A DNA stretch of 64,000 nucleotides from Bacteroidia bacterium (GCA_009929175.1 SABC01000004.1:35551-99550), one strand, 5' to 3'. Positions 18,700 through 27,442 are shown, counted from the first letter of the stretch. Notes: generated by a model not told the origin, from the sequence alone. Made by a program: numbers and translations.

Positions 18700-19437
18700 C
18701 TAATCCTCGGGCTCTGCCAAAAGTTCACCTGCAATAAGATCCTGTAAAAAATGGAGGAGTATTACAATATAGAGGGAGCCGGTGAAGTAATAAACAAGTG
18801 CCAGGAAAAAACCGGCAACAGAAGGTTTTATAACCTCTTTGCCTTGGTATATGTGACCTGCTGCAAACAATAGTGTAGACGCCAATATCAGTATTGCCGG
18901 GTGAAGCCTTCCGAACACCAATGGAATTGCAAAAAAAAGATATCCCCTGTAAAGGAACTCCTCTGTAAATCCTGCTGTAAACGAAAGAAAAAACCATGCT
19001 CTCTTTTCTTTTTTTGAGACCGGTAATATATACTTTAAACGGGAGGGAACGGATGCAGCGTGGTGTTCCCTGATTTTGCTGCTTATCCGGAAAGAAATTA
19101 TGCTGTACAGGCTGTACAGCATATAGATTGTTGATGCAAAAAGGGATATTTTGAAAATAACGGGGCTGATATTGTTGATTTGTGCAGAGGGTAACCTAAA
19201 GCCAATTCCGTAAGGGGTTACCCCTGTGACCAACATTAACGACGAAAGGAAAAAAACGGGAATCCAGCTCCATAGTATGGATTTTTTGTACCAGCGAACC
19301 TTGTTGTAATTGCCGGTGTAAAGACCTTTAAGTACTGATTTTCCCTGCCTGTAACCGGTAACAGGATATATTACTGCCATCAGGATAATTGCAAGGAAAA
19401 AAACAATTATATGTGTTGTTGTCGAAATTGCGGACAT
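18700..19437 (-). CDS. CPBP-family intramembrane metalloprotease
   Basis: The 245 residues contain about seven membrane segments. The glutamic-protease/CAAX-like signature is complete: EEFLYRGY (EExxxR) and FAAGHIYQG (FxxxH). Family members process prenylated or small hydrophobic peptides and some confer bacteriocin self-immunity; no substrate gene is next to it. The start is ATG 19437, because the longer frame runs into the terminator loop of the antiporter operon. It is a single-gene unit between that terminator and the pncB promoter. Confidence 0.85.
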   Translation of the reverse strand: MSAISTTTHIIVFFLAIILMAVIYPVTGYRQGKSVLKGLYTGNYNKVRWYKKSILWSWIPVFFLSSLMLVTGVTPYGIGFRLPSAQINNISPVIFKISLFASTIYMLYSLYSIISFRISSKIREHHAASVPSRLKYILPVSKKEKRAWFFLSFTAGFTEEFLYRGYLFFAIPLVFGRLHPAILILASTLLFAAGHIYQGKEVIKPSVAGFFLALVYYFTGSLYIVILLHFLQDLIAGELLAEPED

Positions 19438-19460
19438 CAATTTATTTTCACGAAAGTACA

Positions 19461-19519
19461 AAAAAAAGACCGAGGGCACTCTTTGTTCACCAATCAACCT
19501 CATTTTTTGCCCCCGGTCT
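19461..19519 (-). terminator. Rho-independent terminator after nhaD
   Basis: A 12-base stem (19508-19519 with 19467-19478, one mismatch) encloses a 29-base loop and is followed on the minus strand by a run of seven T. It separates the DUF134-nhaD operon from the CPBP gene. Confidence 0.7.
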
Positions 19520-19578
19520 GTCGAAAATTCTCTTCGCTATACAATATATAAGCAAAAAGTGTACCAGTCAGGACATTC

Positions 19579-20955
19579 CTAGTTGATAAGGAAAAAAACG
19601 ACTGAACCTGAGACATATCCAATTAGAGCCAATAATGAGATGTTCTTAAAGTACCATCCGAAATTGATTTTTTCCAGTCCCATTACTACAACACCGGCTG
19701 CTGAGCCGATAATTAGAAGCGAGCCTCCGGTGCCTGCACAATAGGCAAGCAAATGCCAAAAGTTCCCATCCATGACAAACTCCGCCCCCAAAGAAGCCCC
19801 TACAGGGAACATACCCATCGCAACTGCTACCAGGGGAACGTTGTCCACAATTGAGGAGAGGACACCTATTGCAAGCGCCATCAGGTTGCTGTTGCCAAGT
19901 TTTTCCTGCATTATCCCGCCGGCGTATCCAAGAACACCTGATGCCTGCAGGGACATCACAGAGAGGAGTATTCCCAAGAAAAAAAGAATGGTGGCAGTAT
20001 CGATTTTTTTAATTAGTTTGGTAACCCTGTTTTTCGCCGATTCGCTGATTTTGAGTCTGCTGTACATAATCTCTGTATAAATCCACATCACTCCGAGTGC
20101 TGTCAAAACTCCGGCAAAGGGGGGTAGGGATGTGACATATTTGAACACCGGTACAGATAAGAGCGAAGCTACACCCATTACCAGAATTATCTTCCTCTCT
20201 TTCCTGCTGATCGCAAACTCTTTTTCGTGTGTTTTTTGTGCAGCCGGAGCTGTCACAGGTTGCTCTTTTATGAGTCTCATAGCAAAAAGCAGAGGTAAAG
20301 CCATCGATATAAAGCTTGGGAGAAGCAGGGATTTTATCAAAGGCCAGGAAGAGAGTGTCCCTTTGATCCATAACATTATGGTTGTTACGTCTCCTATCGG
20401 GGACCATGCTCCTCCGCTGTTTGCCGATATGATGATCATTCCGGCAAATACCCACCTCTCCTTATAATTTGCAACCAGTTTCCGTACCAGGGTAACCATC
20501 ACAATGGATGTCGTGAGGTTGTCGAGTACTGCTGACATGAAAAATGTGATTACTGTTATAATTAACAATAATTTACGTTTGCTTCCAGGTTTGATTTTAT
20601 CGGTCAGGATGTCAAAACCGTGGTGGGAGTCTATAAGCTCCACTATTGTCATTGCTCCTATAAGAAAGAAAAGGGTTGAGGATATGTCACCCATATACTC
20701 GATTAGCAGAAAGTCGGTTATAAACCTTCTCCAAACCTCTGGTTGTGACAGGGTGGAGAGGGCAGGGTCAAGGACCAGGAACTCCTGGAATACCTTGGGA
20801 TGGGCAACCGCAGCTGTTTGAGGTTCAAGGAGTATCAATAAGCTCCACATGATTCCGGACATGATAAGGGCAATTGCAGCCTTATCTACACGTAAACGAT
20901 GTTCCATGGCTATGCAGACATAGCCAAGGACAAAGATGATAAACATAGCATTCAT
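19579..20955 (-). CDS. nhaD: NhaD-type sodium:proton antiporter
   Basis: The 458 residues form about eleven to thirteen membrane segments in the ion-transporter superfamily layout. NhaD-type signatures are visible: VLDNLTTSIVMVTLV near residue 145, SANSGGAWSPIGDVTT near 178, and the mirrored SSIVDNVPLVAVAMGM and GTGGSLLIIGSAAG in the second half. It exports Na+ or Li+ in exchange for protons. It lies 32 bases after hdrB with no terminator between, so it is probably the last gene of the DUF134 operon, which would link the redox module to ion homeostasis. Confidence 0.9.
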   Translation of the reverse strand: MNAMFIIFVLGYVCIAMEHRLRVDKAAIALIMSGIMWSLLILLEPQTAAVAHPKVFQEFLVLDPALSTLSQPEVWRRFITDFLLIEYMGDISSTLFFLIGAMTIVELIDSHHGFDILTDKIKPGSKRKLLLIITVITFFMSAVLDNLTTSIVMVTLVRKLVANYKERWVFAGMIIISANSGGAWSPIGDVTTIMLWIKGTLSSWPLIKSLLLPSFISMALPLLFAMRLIKEQPVTAPAAQKTHEKEFAISRKERKIILVMGVASLLSVPVFKYVTSLPPFAGVLTALGVMWIYTEIMYSRLKISESAKNRVTKLIKKIDTATILFFLGILLSVMSLQASGVLGYAGGIMQEKLGNSNLMALAIGVLSSIVDNVPLVAVAMGMFPVGASLGAEFVMDGNFWHLLAYCAGTGGSLLIIGSAAGVVVMGLEKINFGWYFKNISLLALIGYVSGSVVFFLIN

Positions 20956-20987
20956 CTTTTTTCGGGATAATTAATGTAAAAATTTAC

Positions 20988-22067
20988 TTACTGTCTAAGT
21001 GTGGCGGGAAGCGCTGGAACACCAATGTATTCTCCGCCGGCCCCAAGGTACTTCTCTTTTTTGACATAATCAATGTCAATTTTGTCCAACAGTGGTTCGA
21101 CTGCTACCTGGTGCAGTTGCAACCCTATGTCCCAGGGGTTATATCCAAGTAAAATGCCGGTGAGCTCTTCGTAGGTCAGTACCGGAATTCCAAAACCATC
21201 AGATCCATACACTTTGCCCTCCATTTCGGAGATTACATACTGCCATCTGTCCAGAAAAAATGTACATCCCGGGCAATTTGCTATGATAAGGTCTGGTTGG
21301 AAGGGTCTCATTGATTCAAATTTTATCTTAGAGTTAGCTATGGAGTACCCTCTGTTGCTTTTGAGAAGGTATTGACGGAATCCGAAACCACAGCAATGCC
21401 TTCTTTCGGGGTAATCCACCTGTGTACCTCCGAATTGGTCCGTGAGGCCGGCCAGCACATAGGGATATTCTGCGCCTCCGATACCATGTTCGGGGAATAT
21501 CTTGGCATAGTGGCAACCTATGTGGTCCACAACCTTGAGTGGTTCTCCGGTTTGTTTGTTAACCAGACGGTATTTTAGCTTTCGGGACAACTCTTCGCGG
21601 AATTTGAAAATCAGATCGCTTGTATGTACTATGTTTTGAGGTAATTCAAAGCTTTTGCCTGTCGCATTGAAAAGATGTTTCCTTGCTTGTTCGAGTGTAT
21701 GAGGGAACTGGTGCCAGGTTTCCAGAACCTCGGCATAAATTCCAAATGATGTAACACATGAACAGGCGAAATTTTTGTATCCCGCTTCGTTCATAAGTGC
21801 AAACTGGCGGGCAACCACAGTCATAGTGGTCTCCAAAGGGATTATCCCTGAGTGATATGCTATTCCGGTACATGTGGTTTGTGCGGGATCATCGTATATA
21901 TCCTTGCCCAGCACATCCCTGAGTATTTTGATGAGCAAATCCTCTGCAGCCGGAAAGACATTCTGGCGAATACAACTACGGGCAAGGTAATAATTGTCCC
22001 CGGCTATGGTTTTTTGATATTTTTCCCATTCCCGGTTATGTACCGGTTTGACCGATGATTTGTTCAT
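20988..22067 (-). CDS. HdrB-like CCG-domain iron-sulfur protein
   Basis: The 359-residue protein has two CCG (cysteine-rich) repeats of the heterodisulfide-reductase B type that normally bind noncubane [4Fe-4S] clusters. The C-terminal repeat is intact: GCHYAK, HCCGFGF and NCPGC. In the N-terminal repeat the paired cysteines are reduced to TCTG and the last pair to CSC, so the first cluster may be lost or altered. The length exceeds the usual 290 or so residues. It follows hdrC by 12 bases. No HdrA gene is in the window, so the electron donor is unknown. Confidence 0.85.
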   Translation of the reverse strand: MNKSSVKPVHNREWEKYQKTIAGDNYYLARSCIRQNVFPAAEDLLIKILRDVLGKDIYDDPAQTTCTGIAYHSGIIPLETTMTVVARQFALMNEAGYKNFACSCVTSFGIYAEVLETWHQFPHTLEQARKHLFNATGKSFELPQNIVHTSDLIFKFREELSRKLKYRLVNKQTGEPLKVVDHIGCHYAKIFPEHGIGGAEYPYVLAGLTDQFGGTQVDYPERRHCCGFGFRQYLLKSNRGYSIANSKIKFESMRPFQPDLIIANCPGCTFFLDRWQYVISEMEGKVYGSDGFGIPVLTYEELTGILLGYNPWDIGLQLHQVAVEPLLDKIDIDYVKKEKYLGAGGEYIGVPALPATLRQ

Positions 22068-22079
22068 TTCATATTGGAT

Positions 22080-22685
22080 TTATTGCTCTTCGATTTTTCG
22101 GAATCTCTCCAAGGCTCCGGTCTCCCGGAATATGGCATTCAAATCGTCCATCGACTCTTGTGGTATGTTCCGGAGTGCCCCAGCGCGGTTTTGCTTATAA
22201 CTGCAACCAAGCCGCTCCAGGATACTGAACCGGTTTTCCATAACCCAATCCCAAACTGGCCCCTGCTCGGGGAAGTCGGTGGTGTTTAGGGCGTCAAAAT
22301 AGACACAGTAGCCATGTTCAAGCATGTGTTTCCCTATGGTTTTTACCAATTCTTTTTGTTTGAGCCCCTCTTTACTCTGCGCAAAGAGACCGCTTTCAAT
22401 GGATAGGGCCCTTAAAGCCTGGATTATATAGCATGGAGTGTTCCCCCTTGGGCAACGTGTTTTGCATGAAAGGCACTCCCCGCATCTCCATATTTGGTCT
22501 GAGCTTAGCAATTCCCTCAAGGTTTCTTCATCTGCGTTTTGGACAGTATCTACTATTTCCCTTGGATCGTAGTCGGAGACAGCAGCGGCAGGGCATACAG
22601 CAGTGCAGGTGCCACAATTGATACATCCTGTCATACCTTCTTGATAACGAGTATCTTCCTTTAGTTTGTCGAGTAGGTTATCCAT
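22080..22685 (-). CDS. HdrC-like 4Fe-4S electron-transfer protein
   Basis: The 201-residue protein carries two CX2CX2CX3C cluster motifs, Cys21-24-27-31 and Cys68-71-74-78, followed by a helical tail, as in heterodisulfide reductase subunit C. It should pass electrons to the adjacent HdrB-like protein. ATG 22685 is used instead of the TTG six bases upstream; Met18 is a possible internal start. It lies 42 bases after mrp, and that gap contains a 20-base inverted repeat. Confidence 0.87.
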   Translation of the reverse strand: MDNLLDKLKEDTRYQEGMTGCINCGTCTAVCPAAAVSDYDPREIVDTVQNADEETLRELLSSDQIWRCGECLSCKTRCPRGNTPCYIIQALRALSIESGLFAQSKEGLKQKELVKTIGKHMLEHGYCVYFDALNTTDFPEQGPVWDWVMENRFSILERLGCSYKQNRAGALRNIPQESMDDLNAIFRETGALERFRKIEEQ

Positions 22686-22693
22686 GCCCAAAT

Positions 22694-22713
22694 TTAGTAA
22701 AAGATTTTACTAA
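22694..22713. promoter_or_regulatory. 20-base inverted repeat before hdrC
   Basis: TTAGTAAAA and its exact reverse complement are separated by two bases. A minus-strand TAAATTTG (22689-22696) overlaps one arm but lies too close to the hdrC ATG to be a normal promoter. The repeat may be an operator, an mRNA hairpin between mrp and hdrC, or a weak attenuator. No T-run follows. Confidence 0.4.
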
Positions 22714-22727
22714 TATTGATATAAATG

Positions 22728-23537
22728 TTAAACAGGTAATCTTTTATTGATATAATTAATAATCCTGGCAAAGTTCTCTTTTACGGAGGGAGATTCCATC
22801 ACTGCCTTAAGCTTGCCGTAATCACACTCTTCGCAGATTGTTTCGTCCAGGGGCAGTTGGGCAAGAAGTTCCACGTTGAATCTTTTTGCAAGAGCATCAC
22901 CGCCTCCTTTGCCAAAGAGGTAGTACTTATCGCCGGGATGGTTTTTTGGGGTGAACCATGACATGTTCTCAATAACTCCTAGGACAGGAACTCCTACGTT
23001 ATTATCTGTATATAATGAGATTGCTTTTTGGACATCACTTGTAGAGAGCATCTGAGGGGTTGTGACAACTATTACACCTCCAATTTTGTACTCTTGCAAA
23101 AGGGAAATATGTATGTCACCTGTCCCGGGAGGGGTGTCGATTATAAGGTAGTCAAGGTTTTCCCACTCTGTCTGGTCAATCATCTGCTTCATTCCGCTTG
23201 CAGCAAGCGGTCCTCTCCAGATAGCTGCTTTGGCTGGGTCAATAAACAGGCCGATGGACATGAGTTTGATTCCCAGCCTGATAATTGGTTCTATCTTGGT
23301 ATTTCCTGCCTCTTCAATAACTGCAGGTTGGCAATGCTGGATGTCAAAGAGCATTGGAATGGAAGGCCCGTAAATGTCGGCATCAAGTAATCCGGTGGAA
23401 AATCCCTGCAATGAGAGAGAGGCAGCGAGTGTAGCTGCAACAGTGGATTTTCCCACACCACCTTTACCGGAGGCTACGATTATTATGTTCTTTACTCCGG
23501 CCAGCTCTTTTTTTACAAATTCTTTTTCGCAACTCAT
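22728..23537 (-). CDS. Mrp/NBP35-family P-loop ATPase (iron-sulfur carrier type)
   Basis: The 269 residues begin with a deviant Walker A (SGKGGVGKS near residues 23-31) typical of Mrp/ApbC proteins, then DADIYGPSIP and DTPPGTGD. A CxxC pair (CEEC) lies near residue 235, the site where family members hold a bridging [4Fe-4S] cluster. Members deliver or store Fe-S clusters. It stands nine bases after a NifX-like gene and ahead of two Fe-S electron-transfer genes, which supports a cluster-loading role for HdrBC. Confidence 0.88.
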   Translation of the reverse strand: MSCEKEFVKKELAGVKNIIIVASGKGGVGKSTVAATLAASLSLQGFSTGLLDADIYGPSIPMLFDIQHCQPAVIEEAGNTKIEPIIRLGIKLMSIGLFIDPAKAAIWRGPLAASGMKQMIDQTEWENLDYLIIDTPPGTGDIHISLLQEYKIGGVIVVTTPQMLSTSDVQKAISLYTDNNVGVPVLGVIENMSWFTPKNHPGDKYYLFGKGGGDALAKRFNVELLAQLPLDETICEECDYGKLKAVMESPSVKENFARIINYINKRLPV

Positions 23538-23546
23538 AATTTTGGT

Positions 23547-23876
23547 TTATTGATTGTTTTGCATATTGATTGTTCGAATAATGGATTCTATTGTTTTATG
23601 GTTATCCTCAATGATTACCATACCCACTTTGTTAATTTCCAGCACATTCCTTATCTTTTCGCCGAATTCAAGCGAAACGACAATACCTACATTAAGTGAT
23701 AACAGCAGCTTTACTACTGCCGGACCGGCCTTTTCGGGCATATTCCTCAAGTTATTCTCAAGGAAAGATAAATCCCCGGTTTTCGTGTCGTAGACCGCAA
23801 AGTATGGAGAGCGTGCAAAATGGTTGTCGCATACACCTCCTGGATGGTTTTCGGTAGATGATATTGCAAAAATCAT
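23547..23876 (-). CDS. NifX/NifB-type iron-molybdenum cluster-binding-fold protein (first copy)
   Basis: This 109-residue single-domain protein has the ribonuclease-H-like NifX/NafY fold, as judged from AISSTENHPGGVCDNHFARSPYFAVYD at the start and the VVKLLLSLNVGIVVS segment. Family members bind Fe-S or Fe-Mo cofactor precursors; here there are no nitrogenase genes, so a general cluster-carrier role is more likely. It lies 19 bases after the DUF134 gene and nine before mrp. A second, divergent copy closes the related operon at 46436-46792. Confidence 0.85.
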   Translation of the reverse strand: MIFAISSTENHPGGVCDNHFARSPYFAVYDTKTGDLSFLENNLRNMPEKAGPAVVKLLLSLNVGIVVSLEFGEKIRNVLEINKVGMVIIEDNHKTIESIIRTINMQNNQ

Positions 23877-23895
23877 GTAGACTTGTTTTTGAATT

Positions 23896-24303
23896 TTAAA
23901 TACTATCGGAGTAAGACCTTATCTCGAGGGATCCGCATAACGAACAATGTGGGCTCTCACTATGGAGAAAGTTGTTAAACAGGGAACTGCATCGGATACA
24001 CTTATACCAGTCGCTATCAAAGTAAACCTTTCCTCCTTCGAAAACAATCCCTATTCCCGTTACAAATGCCTCGGCCACCTTTTTTCTTGCAATCGAATAA
24101 ATCCTTGTGAGGGTAGGACGCGAAACGCCCATTTTGAGAGCAGCCTCTTCTTGGCTAAGTGAGAGAAAGTCACATAACCTTATGGATTCATACTCTTCCA
24201 GGTTTATAATCACCAATTGCTCAGCAGAGTCGGCTCCTGTAGGATGAAATCCTTTTACTGGTGGAGGGTTTTCTATTTTTCTGAGATTTTTAGGACGGGC
24301 CAT
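23896..24303 (-). CDS. DUF134 family helix-turn-helix protein, probable regulator
   Basis: The 135-residue protein starts at ATG 24303 with MARPKNLRKI. A helix-turn-helix of sigma-70 region-4-like type spans about residues 47-72 (LSQEEAALKMGVSRPTLTRI). Two CxxC pairs near the C terminus (Cys102/105 and 120/123) could bind zinc or an Fe-S cluster. DUF134 proteins are usually encoded beside NifX-like and MinD/Mrp genes in anaerobes. It is the first gene of its operon and sits directly behind an inverted repeat that recurs before the DUF5320-MinD operon, so it is a good candidate regulator of both. Confidence 0.85.
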   Translation of the reverse strand: MARPKNLRKIENPPPVKGFHPTGADSAEQLVIINLEEYESIRLCDFLSLSQEEAALKMGVSRPTLTRIYSIARKKVAEAFVTGIGIVFEGGKVYFDSDWYKCIRCSSLFNNFLHSESPHCSLCGSLEIRSYSDSI

Positions 24304-24320
24304 AAAAAAACATTTGCCCA

Positions 24321-24328
24321 CAAAGATA
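24321..24328 (-). promoter_or_regulatory. -7 box TATCTTTG for the DUF134 operon
   Basis: This minus-strand box is identical to the one at 44373-44380. It lies 17 bases before ATG 24303. No TTTG -33 element is found at the usual distance, so activation or control through the adjacent repeat is plausible. Confidence 0.65.
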
Positions 24329-24345
24329 ATGAACAAATGTTTATA
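24328..24345. promoter_or_regulatory. Operator-like inverted repeat upstream of the DUF134 promoter
   Basis: The imperfect inverted repeat (GAACA-AA-TGTTt core) abuts the -7 box. Together with that box it matches the site at 44356-44380 at 22 of 24 positions when both are read toward their genes. Confidence 0.65.
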
Positions 24346-24362
24346 ATTGTTGGAATGAAGGA

Positions 24363-25451
24363 TTATTTTGCAAAAAAGTATGCTGCTTTTCTCATCTCTT
24401 CGTGAGTTGCAAATGGTTTCGGGGGGTTAAGGAATTTCTCCAGGAACTTGTGAACGGTGAACCTTATCTCACTTGCCTCCCTTGTATCTATCCTGTCAAA
24501 CCCGTGGCCTCCGGCTGCATCCTGGAAAATCCGGTATTCAAAAACCTTGTCATGTTTTTTCAAGGAGTCAATCATTGCAATCACCTCCTCAACATAGACG
24601 TCGTTGTCGTTGGTGTTGGTATAGATCATCAATGGCTTTTCCAAAAGTGCAGCATATGTGGAGGGAGACCTTCTCTTGTACTCTTGAGTATTCTCTTCGA
24701 TGGTTTGCCCTATGTGGTAGGCCGGTGTAAAATAAGCAGTGTAGGAAGCATCGTGGGACTCCAGCCGGTTGGCCAGGTCGCTTACGGGAACTCCTGCAAA
24801 GGCTACGTTGTATTTTTGGGGATATCTCAGGATGTTCATCAGGGAGATCATACCTCCGTGGCTCCAACCAACAATACCCACCCTTGTTTCGTCAACTATA
24901 GCATAGTTCTCTACCATATAATCCCTGCTGGCCAGGACATCTTCGTTCTCAAGTCCACCGTAGTCTATGTTTTCGTAAGTGCTCTTCCCGTATCCGGTGC
25001 TGCCACGGTATTCGGCTGAGACAACTATGTATTCCTGGGCAATCAGTTCCCTTACAATATGGGCGTAATAGGTGGAGAAGTCGGCATGGATACCGCTGTG
25101 CGGTAAAACTACGAGAGGGTATTTTTTGGCCGGATCCACACTCCTTGGTATAAAAACATAGGTGTAAAACTGCAGGGGGTTTGCTGCAAAACGGTCATTT
25201 TCACGAAGAGGTTTCCACCTTGGCGGACCGGTGAGCCGGACTTTATCTACATAGGCAATATCTCCCAGCATCTGGTGCCACATGAGGTCATCGGTTTTCT
25301 TGATGATCATGTCGTGTGTGTGCCGTTGGTTTTCCAGGCTCCTGCGAAGCTGTTCCACCTCATTTTTGAGCTCTTCCATGGACTGTGCTGTTGCTGTAGT
25401 GCTAAATGCAGTCAATAGGGTGATAAAAAGTGCTTTTGTAAAGGTTTTCAT
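24363..25451 (-). CDS. S9-family (prolyl oligopeptidase-type) serine peptidase, exported
   Basis: The 362 residues start with a signal segment (1-23, ATAQ cleavage region) and a short coiled coil, followed by an alpha/beta-hydrolase domain without a beta-propeller. The triad is visible: Ser in GWSHGG near residue 198, Asp in NTNDNDV and His in GGHGFD. Family members cleave small peptides after proline or are acyl-peptide hydrolases. The lack of a propeller means larger substrates may be reachable. It has its own promoter and stands downstream of the dnaK terminator. Confidence 0.87.
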   Translation of the reverse strand: MKTFTKALFITLLTAFSTTATAQSMEELKNEVEQLRRSLENQRHTHDMIIKKTDDLMWHQMLGDIAYVDKVRLTGPPRWKPLRENDRFAANPLQFYTYVFIPRSVDPAKKYPLVVLPHSGIHADFSTYYAHIVRELIAQEYIVVSAEYRGSTGYGKSTYENIDYGGLENEDVLASRDYMVENYAIVDETRVGIVGWSHGGMISLMNILRYPQKYNVAFAGVPVSDLANRLESHDASYTAYFTPAYHIGQTIEENTQEYKRRSPSTYAALLEKPLMIYTNTNDNDVYVEEVIAMIDSLKKHDKVFEYRIFQDAAGGHGFDRIDTREASEIRFTVHKFLEKFLNPPKPFATHEEMRKAAYFFAK

Positions 25452-25469
25452 AGAGTTTGTCCTTTTTTA

Positions 25470-25477
25470 CAAATATA
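25470..25477 (-). promoter_or_regulatory. -7 box TATATTTG for the S9 peptidase gene
   Basis: This minus-strand consensus box lies 18 bases before the ATG and directly behind the dnaK terminator. Confidence 0.55.
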
Positions 25478-25509
25478 TAAAAAAAAGAGCGGTACAGGAC
25501 CGCTCTTTT
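25478..25509 (-). terminator. Rho-independent terminator after dnaK
   Basis: An 11-base perfect stem (25483-25493 with 25499-25509) with a five-base loop is followed on the minus strand by a T-run. It begins 22 bases after the dnaK stop. Confidence 0.9.
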
Positions 25510-25531
25510 AAAACCAAATTATTATATGAGT

Positions 25532-27442
25532 TTACTTTACCTCTTCGAAATCCACATCGGTTACCTCTTTGTCCGGTCCTTCCTGACCGCCTCCCGGTTG
25601 GGAAGTTTCTGCTCCCTGAGCAGCTCCGGGTTGACCTTGGGTAGCTTTGGCCATATCTTCGGATGCAGCATGCCATGCACTGTTCATCTTTTCCATAGCC
25701 GAGTCGATTGCATTAATATCCTGGGATTTGTGGGCTTCTTTAAGGGCTGCTAGTGCCGATTCTATTGCAGACTTCTTGTCTGCAGGAATCTTGTCTCCGT
25801 AGTCCTTGAGGTTTTTCTCAGTCTGGAAAATCATGGAGTCTGCTCCGTTGATTTTGTCGACCCTCTCCCTCTCTTTTTTATCGAGCTCTTCGTTGGCCTT
25901 GGCCTCATCCTTCATTTTGTTGATCTCTGCCTCGGTAAGTCCGCTGGAGGCTTCGATACGTATCTTTTGCTCTTTGCCTGTGCCTTTGTCCTTTGCAGAT
26001 ACGTTAAGAATACCGTTGGCATCAATGTCAAATGTTACTTCGATTTGGGGAACACCTCTTGGAGCGGGTGATATACCATCCAAGTGGAAGCGTCCGATTG
26101 TCTTGTTGTCTTTGGCCATGGATCTCTCTCCCTGCAACACGTGGATCTCTACCGAAGGTTGGTTGTCACTGGCTGTACTGAAGACTTCCGATTTGCGGGT
26201 AGGGATGGTGGTGTTTGATTCAATCAGTTTGGTCATCACTCCTCCCAATGTCTCGATACCGAGAGAAAGAGGTGTAACATCCAAAAGCAGAACATCTTTA
26301 ACATCTCCTGCCAAAACCCCGCCTTGGATGGCTGCACCAACGGCTACCACCTCATCGGGATTAACCCCTTTGCTGGGTGCCTTACCAAAGAATTTCTCCA
26401 CTATTTGTTGTATGGCAGGAATTCTCGTAGAACCTCCGACCAAGATTACCTCGTCTACATCGGAGGCTTGCATCCCTGCATCTTTCAGGGCTTTACGGCA
26501 AGGCTCTATGGTCCTTTGAATGAGGTCGTCACACAATTGCTCAAACTTTGCACGGGTAAGTGTCTTCACAAGGTGTTTTGGAACTCCGTCAACAGGCATG
26601 ATATATGGCAGGTTGATTTCGGAGGAGCTCTGGCTGGAAAGCTCTATCTTAGCCTTTTCGGCAGCCTCTTTTAGTCTTTGCAGAGCCATCGGGTCTTTTC
26701 GGAGGTCCAGACCGCTGTTTTCGGATTTGAATTCATCTGCAAGCCAGTCTATGATCTTTTGGTCAAAATCATCTCCTCCAAGGTGTGTGTCACCATTGGT
26801 AGATTTAACTTCAAACACTCCGTCTCCCAGTTCAAGTATGGAGATATCGAAAGTTCCGCCTCCCAGGTCAAATACTGCTACTTTTGTGTCTTTGTGTTGT
26901 TTGTCAAGCCCGTATGCAAGAGCTGCGGCAGTAGGCTCATTGATGATGCGCCTTACCTTGAGGCCTGCAATTTCGCCTGCCTCCTTAGTAGCCTGTCTTT
27001 GGGAGTCGCTAAAGTAGGCAGGAACAGTTATTACAGCTTCGGTAACCTCTTGTCCCAAGTAATCCTCTGCAGTCTTTTTCATTTTTTGAAGTACCATTGC
27101 CGAAATCTCCTGAGGAGTGTAAAGCCTTCCGTCAATGTTTACACGTGCGGTGTTGTTGTCCCCTTTTTCCACTTTATAAGGAACCCTGTTGACCTCCAAC
27201 TGTACCCTGTCATAACTTTCACCCATGAACCTCTTGATGGAGGATATTGTACGTGTAGGGTTTGTAATTGCCTGTCTTTTTGCTGGATCGCCAATTTTCC
27301 TCTCTCCGTTGTCGGCAAAGGCCACCACAGAAGGGGTTGTGCGTTTGCCTTCGCTGTTTATGATGATTGCAGGCTCGTTACCTTCCATAACGGCCACGCA
27401 GGAGTTGGTTGTTCCAAGGTCTATTCCAATAATTTTTCCCAT
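25532..27442 (-). CDS. dnaK: Chaperone protein DnaK (Hsp70)
   Basis: This is a 636-residue Hsp70. The nucleotide-binding domain shows [13 protein letters not shown] at the start, [12 protein letters not shown] near 190-200 and [10 protein letters not shown] near 340. The linker [15 protein letters not shown] leads into the substrate-binding domain, and the C-terminal lid ends in a glutamine/glycine-rich tail with the EEV-like end (DVDFEEVK). ATG 27442 is chosen; the reading frame extends 46 codons further upstream into the promoter region. GrpE and DnaJ, its partners, are encoded 11 kb away at 38-40 kb. The gene is divergent from panB. Confidence 0.98.
   Translation of the reverse strand: MGKIIGIDLGTTNSCVAVMEGNEPAIIINSEGKRTTPSVVAFADNGERKIGDPAKRQAITNPTRTISSIKRFMGESYDRVQLEVNRVPYKVEKGDNNTARVNIDGRLYTPQEISAMVLQKMKKTAEDYLGQEVTEAVITVPAYFSDSQRQATKEAGEIAGLKVRRIINEPTAAALAYGLDKQHKDTKVAVFDLGGGTFDISILELGDGVFEVKSTNGDTHLGGDDFDQKIIDWLADEFKSENSGLDLRKDPMALQRLKEAAEKAKIELSSQSSSEINLPYIMPVDGVPKHLVKTLTRAKFEQLCDDLIQRTIEPCRKALKDAGMQASDVDEVILVGGSTRIPAIQQIVEKFFGKAPSKGVNPDEVVAVGAAIQGGVLAGDVKDVLLLDVTPLSLGIETLGGVMTKLIESNTTIPTRKSEVFSTASDNQPSVEIHVLQGERSMAKDNKTIGRFHLDGISPAPRGVPQIEVTFDIDANGILNVSAKDKGTGKEQKIRIEASSGLTEAEINKMKDEAKANEELDKKERERVDKINGADSMIFQTEKNLKDYGDKIPADKKSAIESALAALKEAHKSQDINAIDSAMEKMNSAWHAASEDMAKATQGQPGAAQGAETSQPGGGQEGPDKEVTDVDFEEVK

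Noticed and set aside
22689..22696. TAAATTTG box before hdrC as a promoter
   Set aside because: It would place the transcription start at the initiation codon. It is more likely a chance match within the inverted repeat.
24402..25019. Open frame of 205 codons opposite the S9 peptidase
   Set aside because: Antisense to a gene with an intact catalytic triad; no domain recognised.
25806..26519. Open frame of 237 codons opposite dnaK
   Set aside because: Low-complexity Ser/Leu-rich translation with no motif, fully antisense to dnaK.
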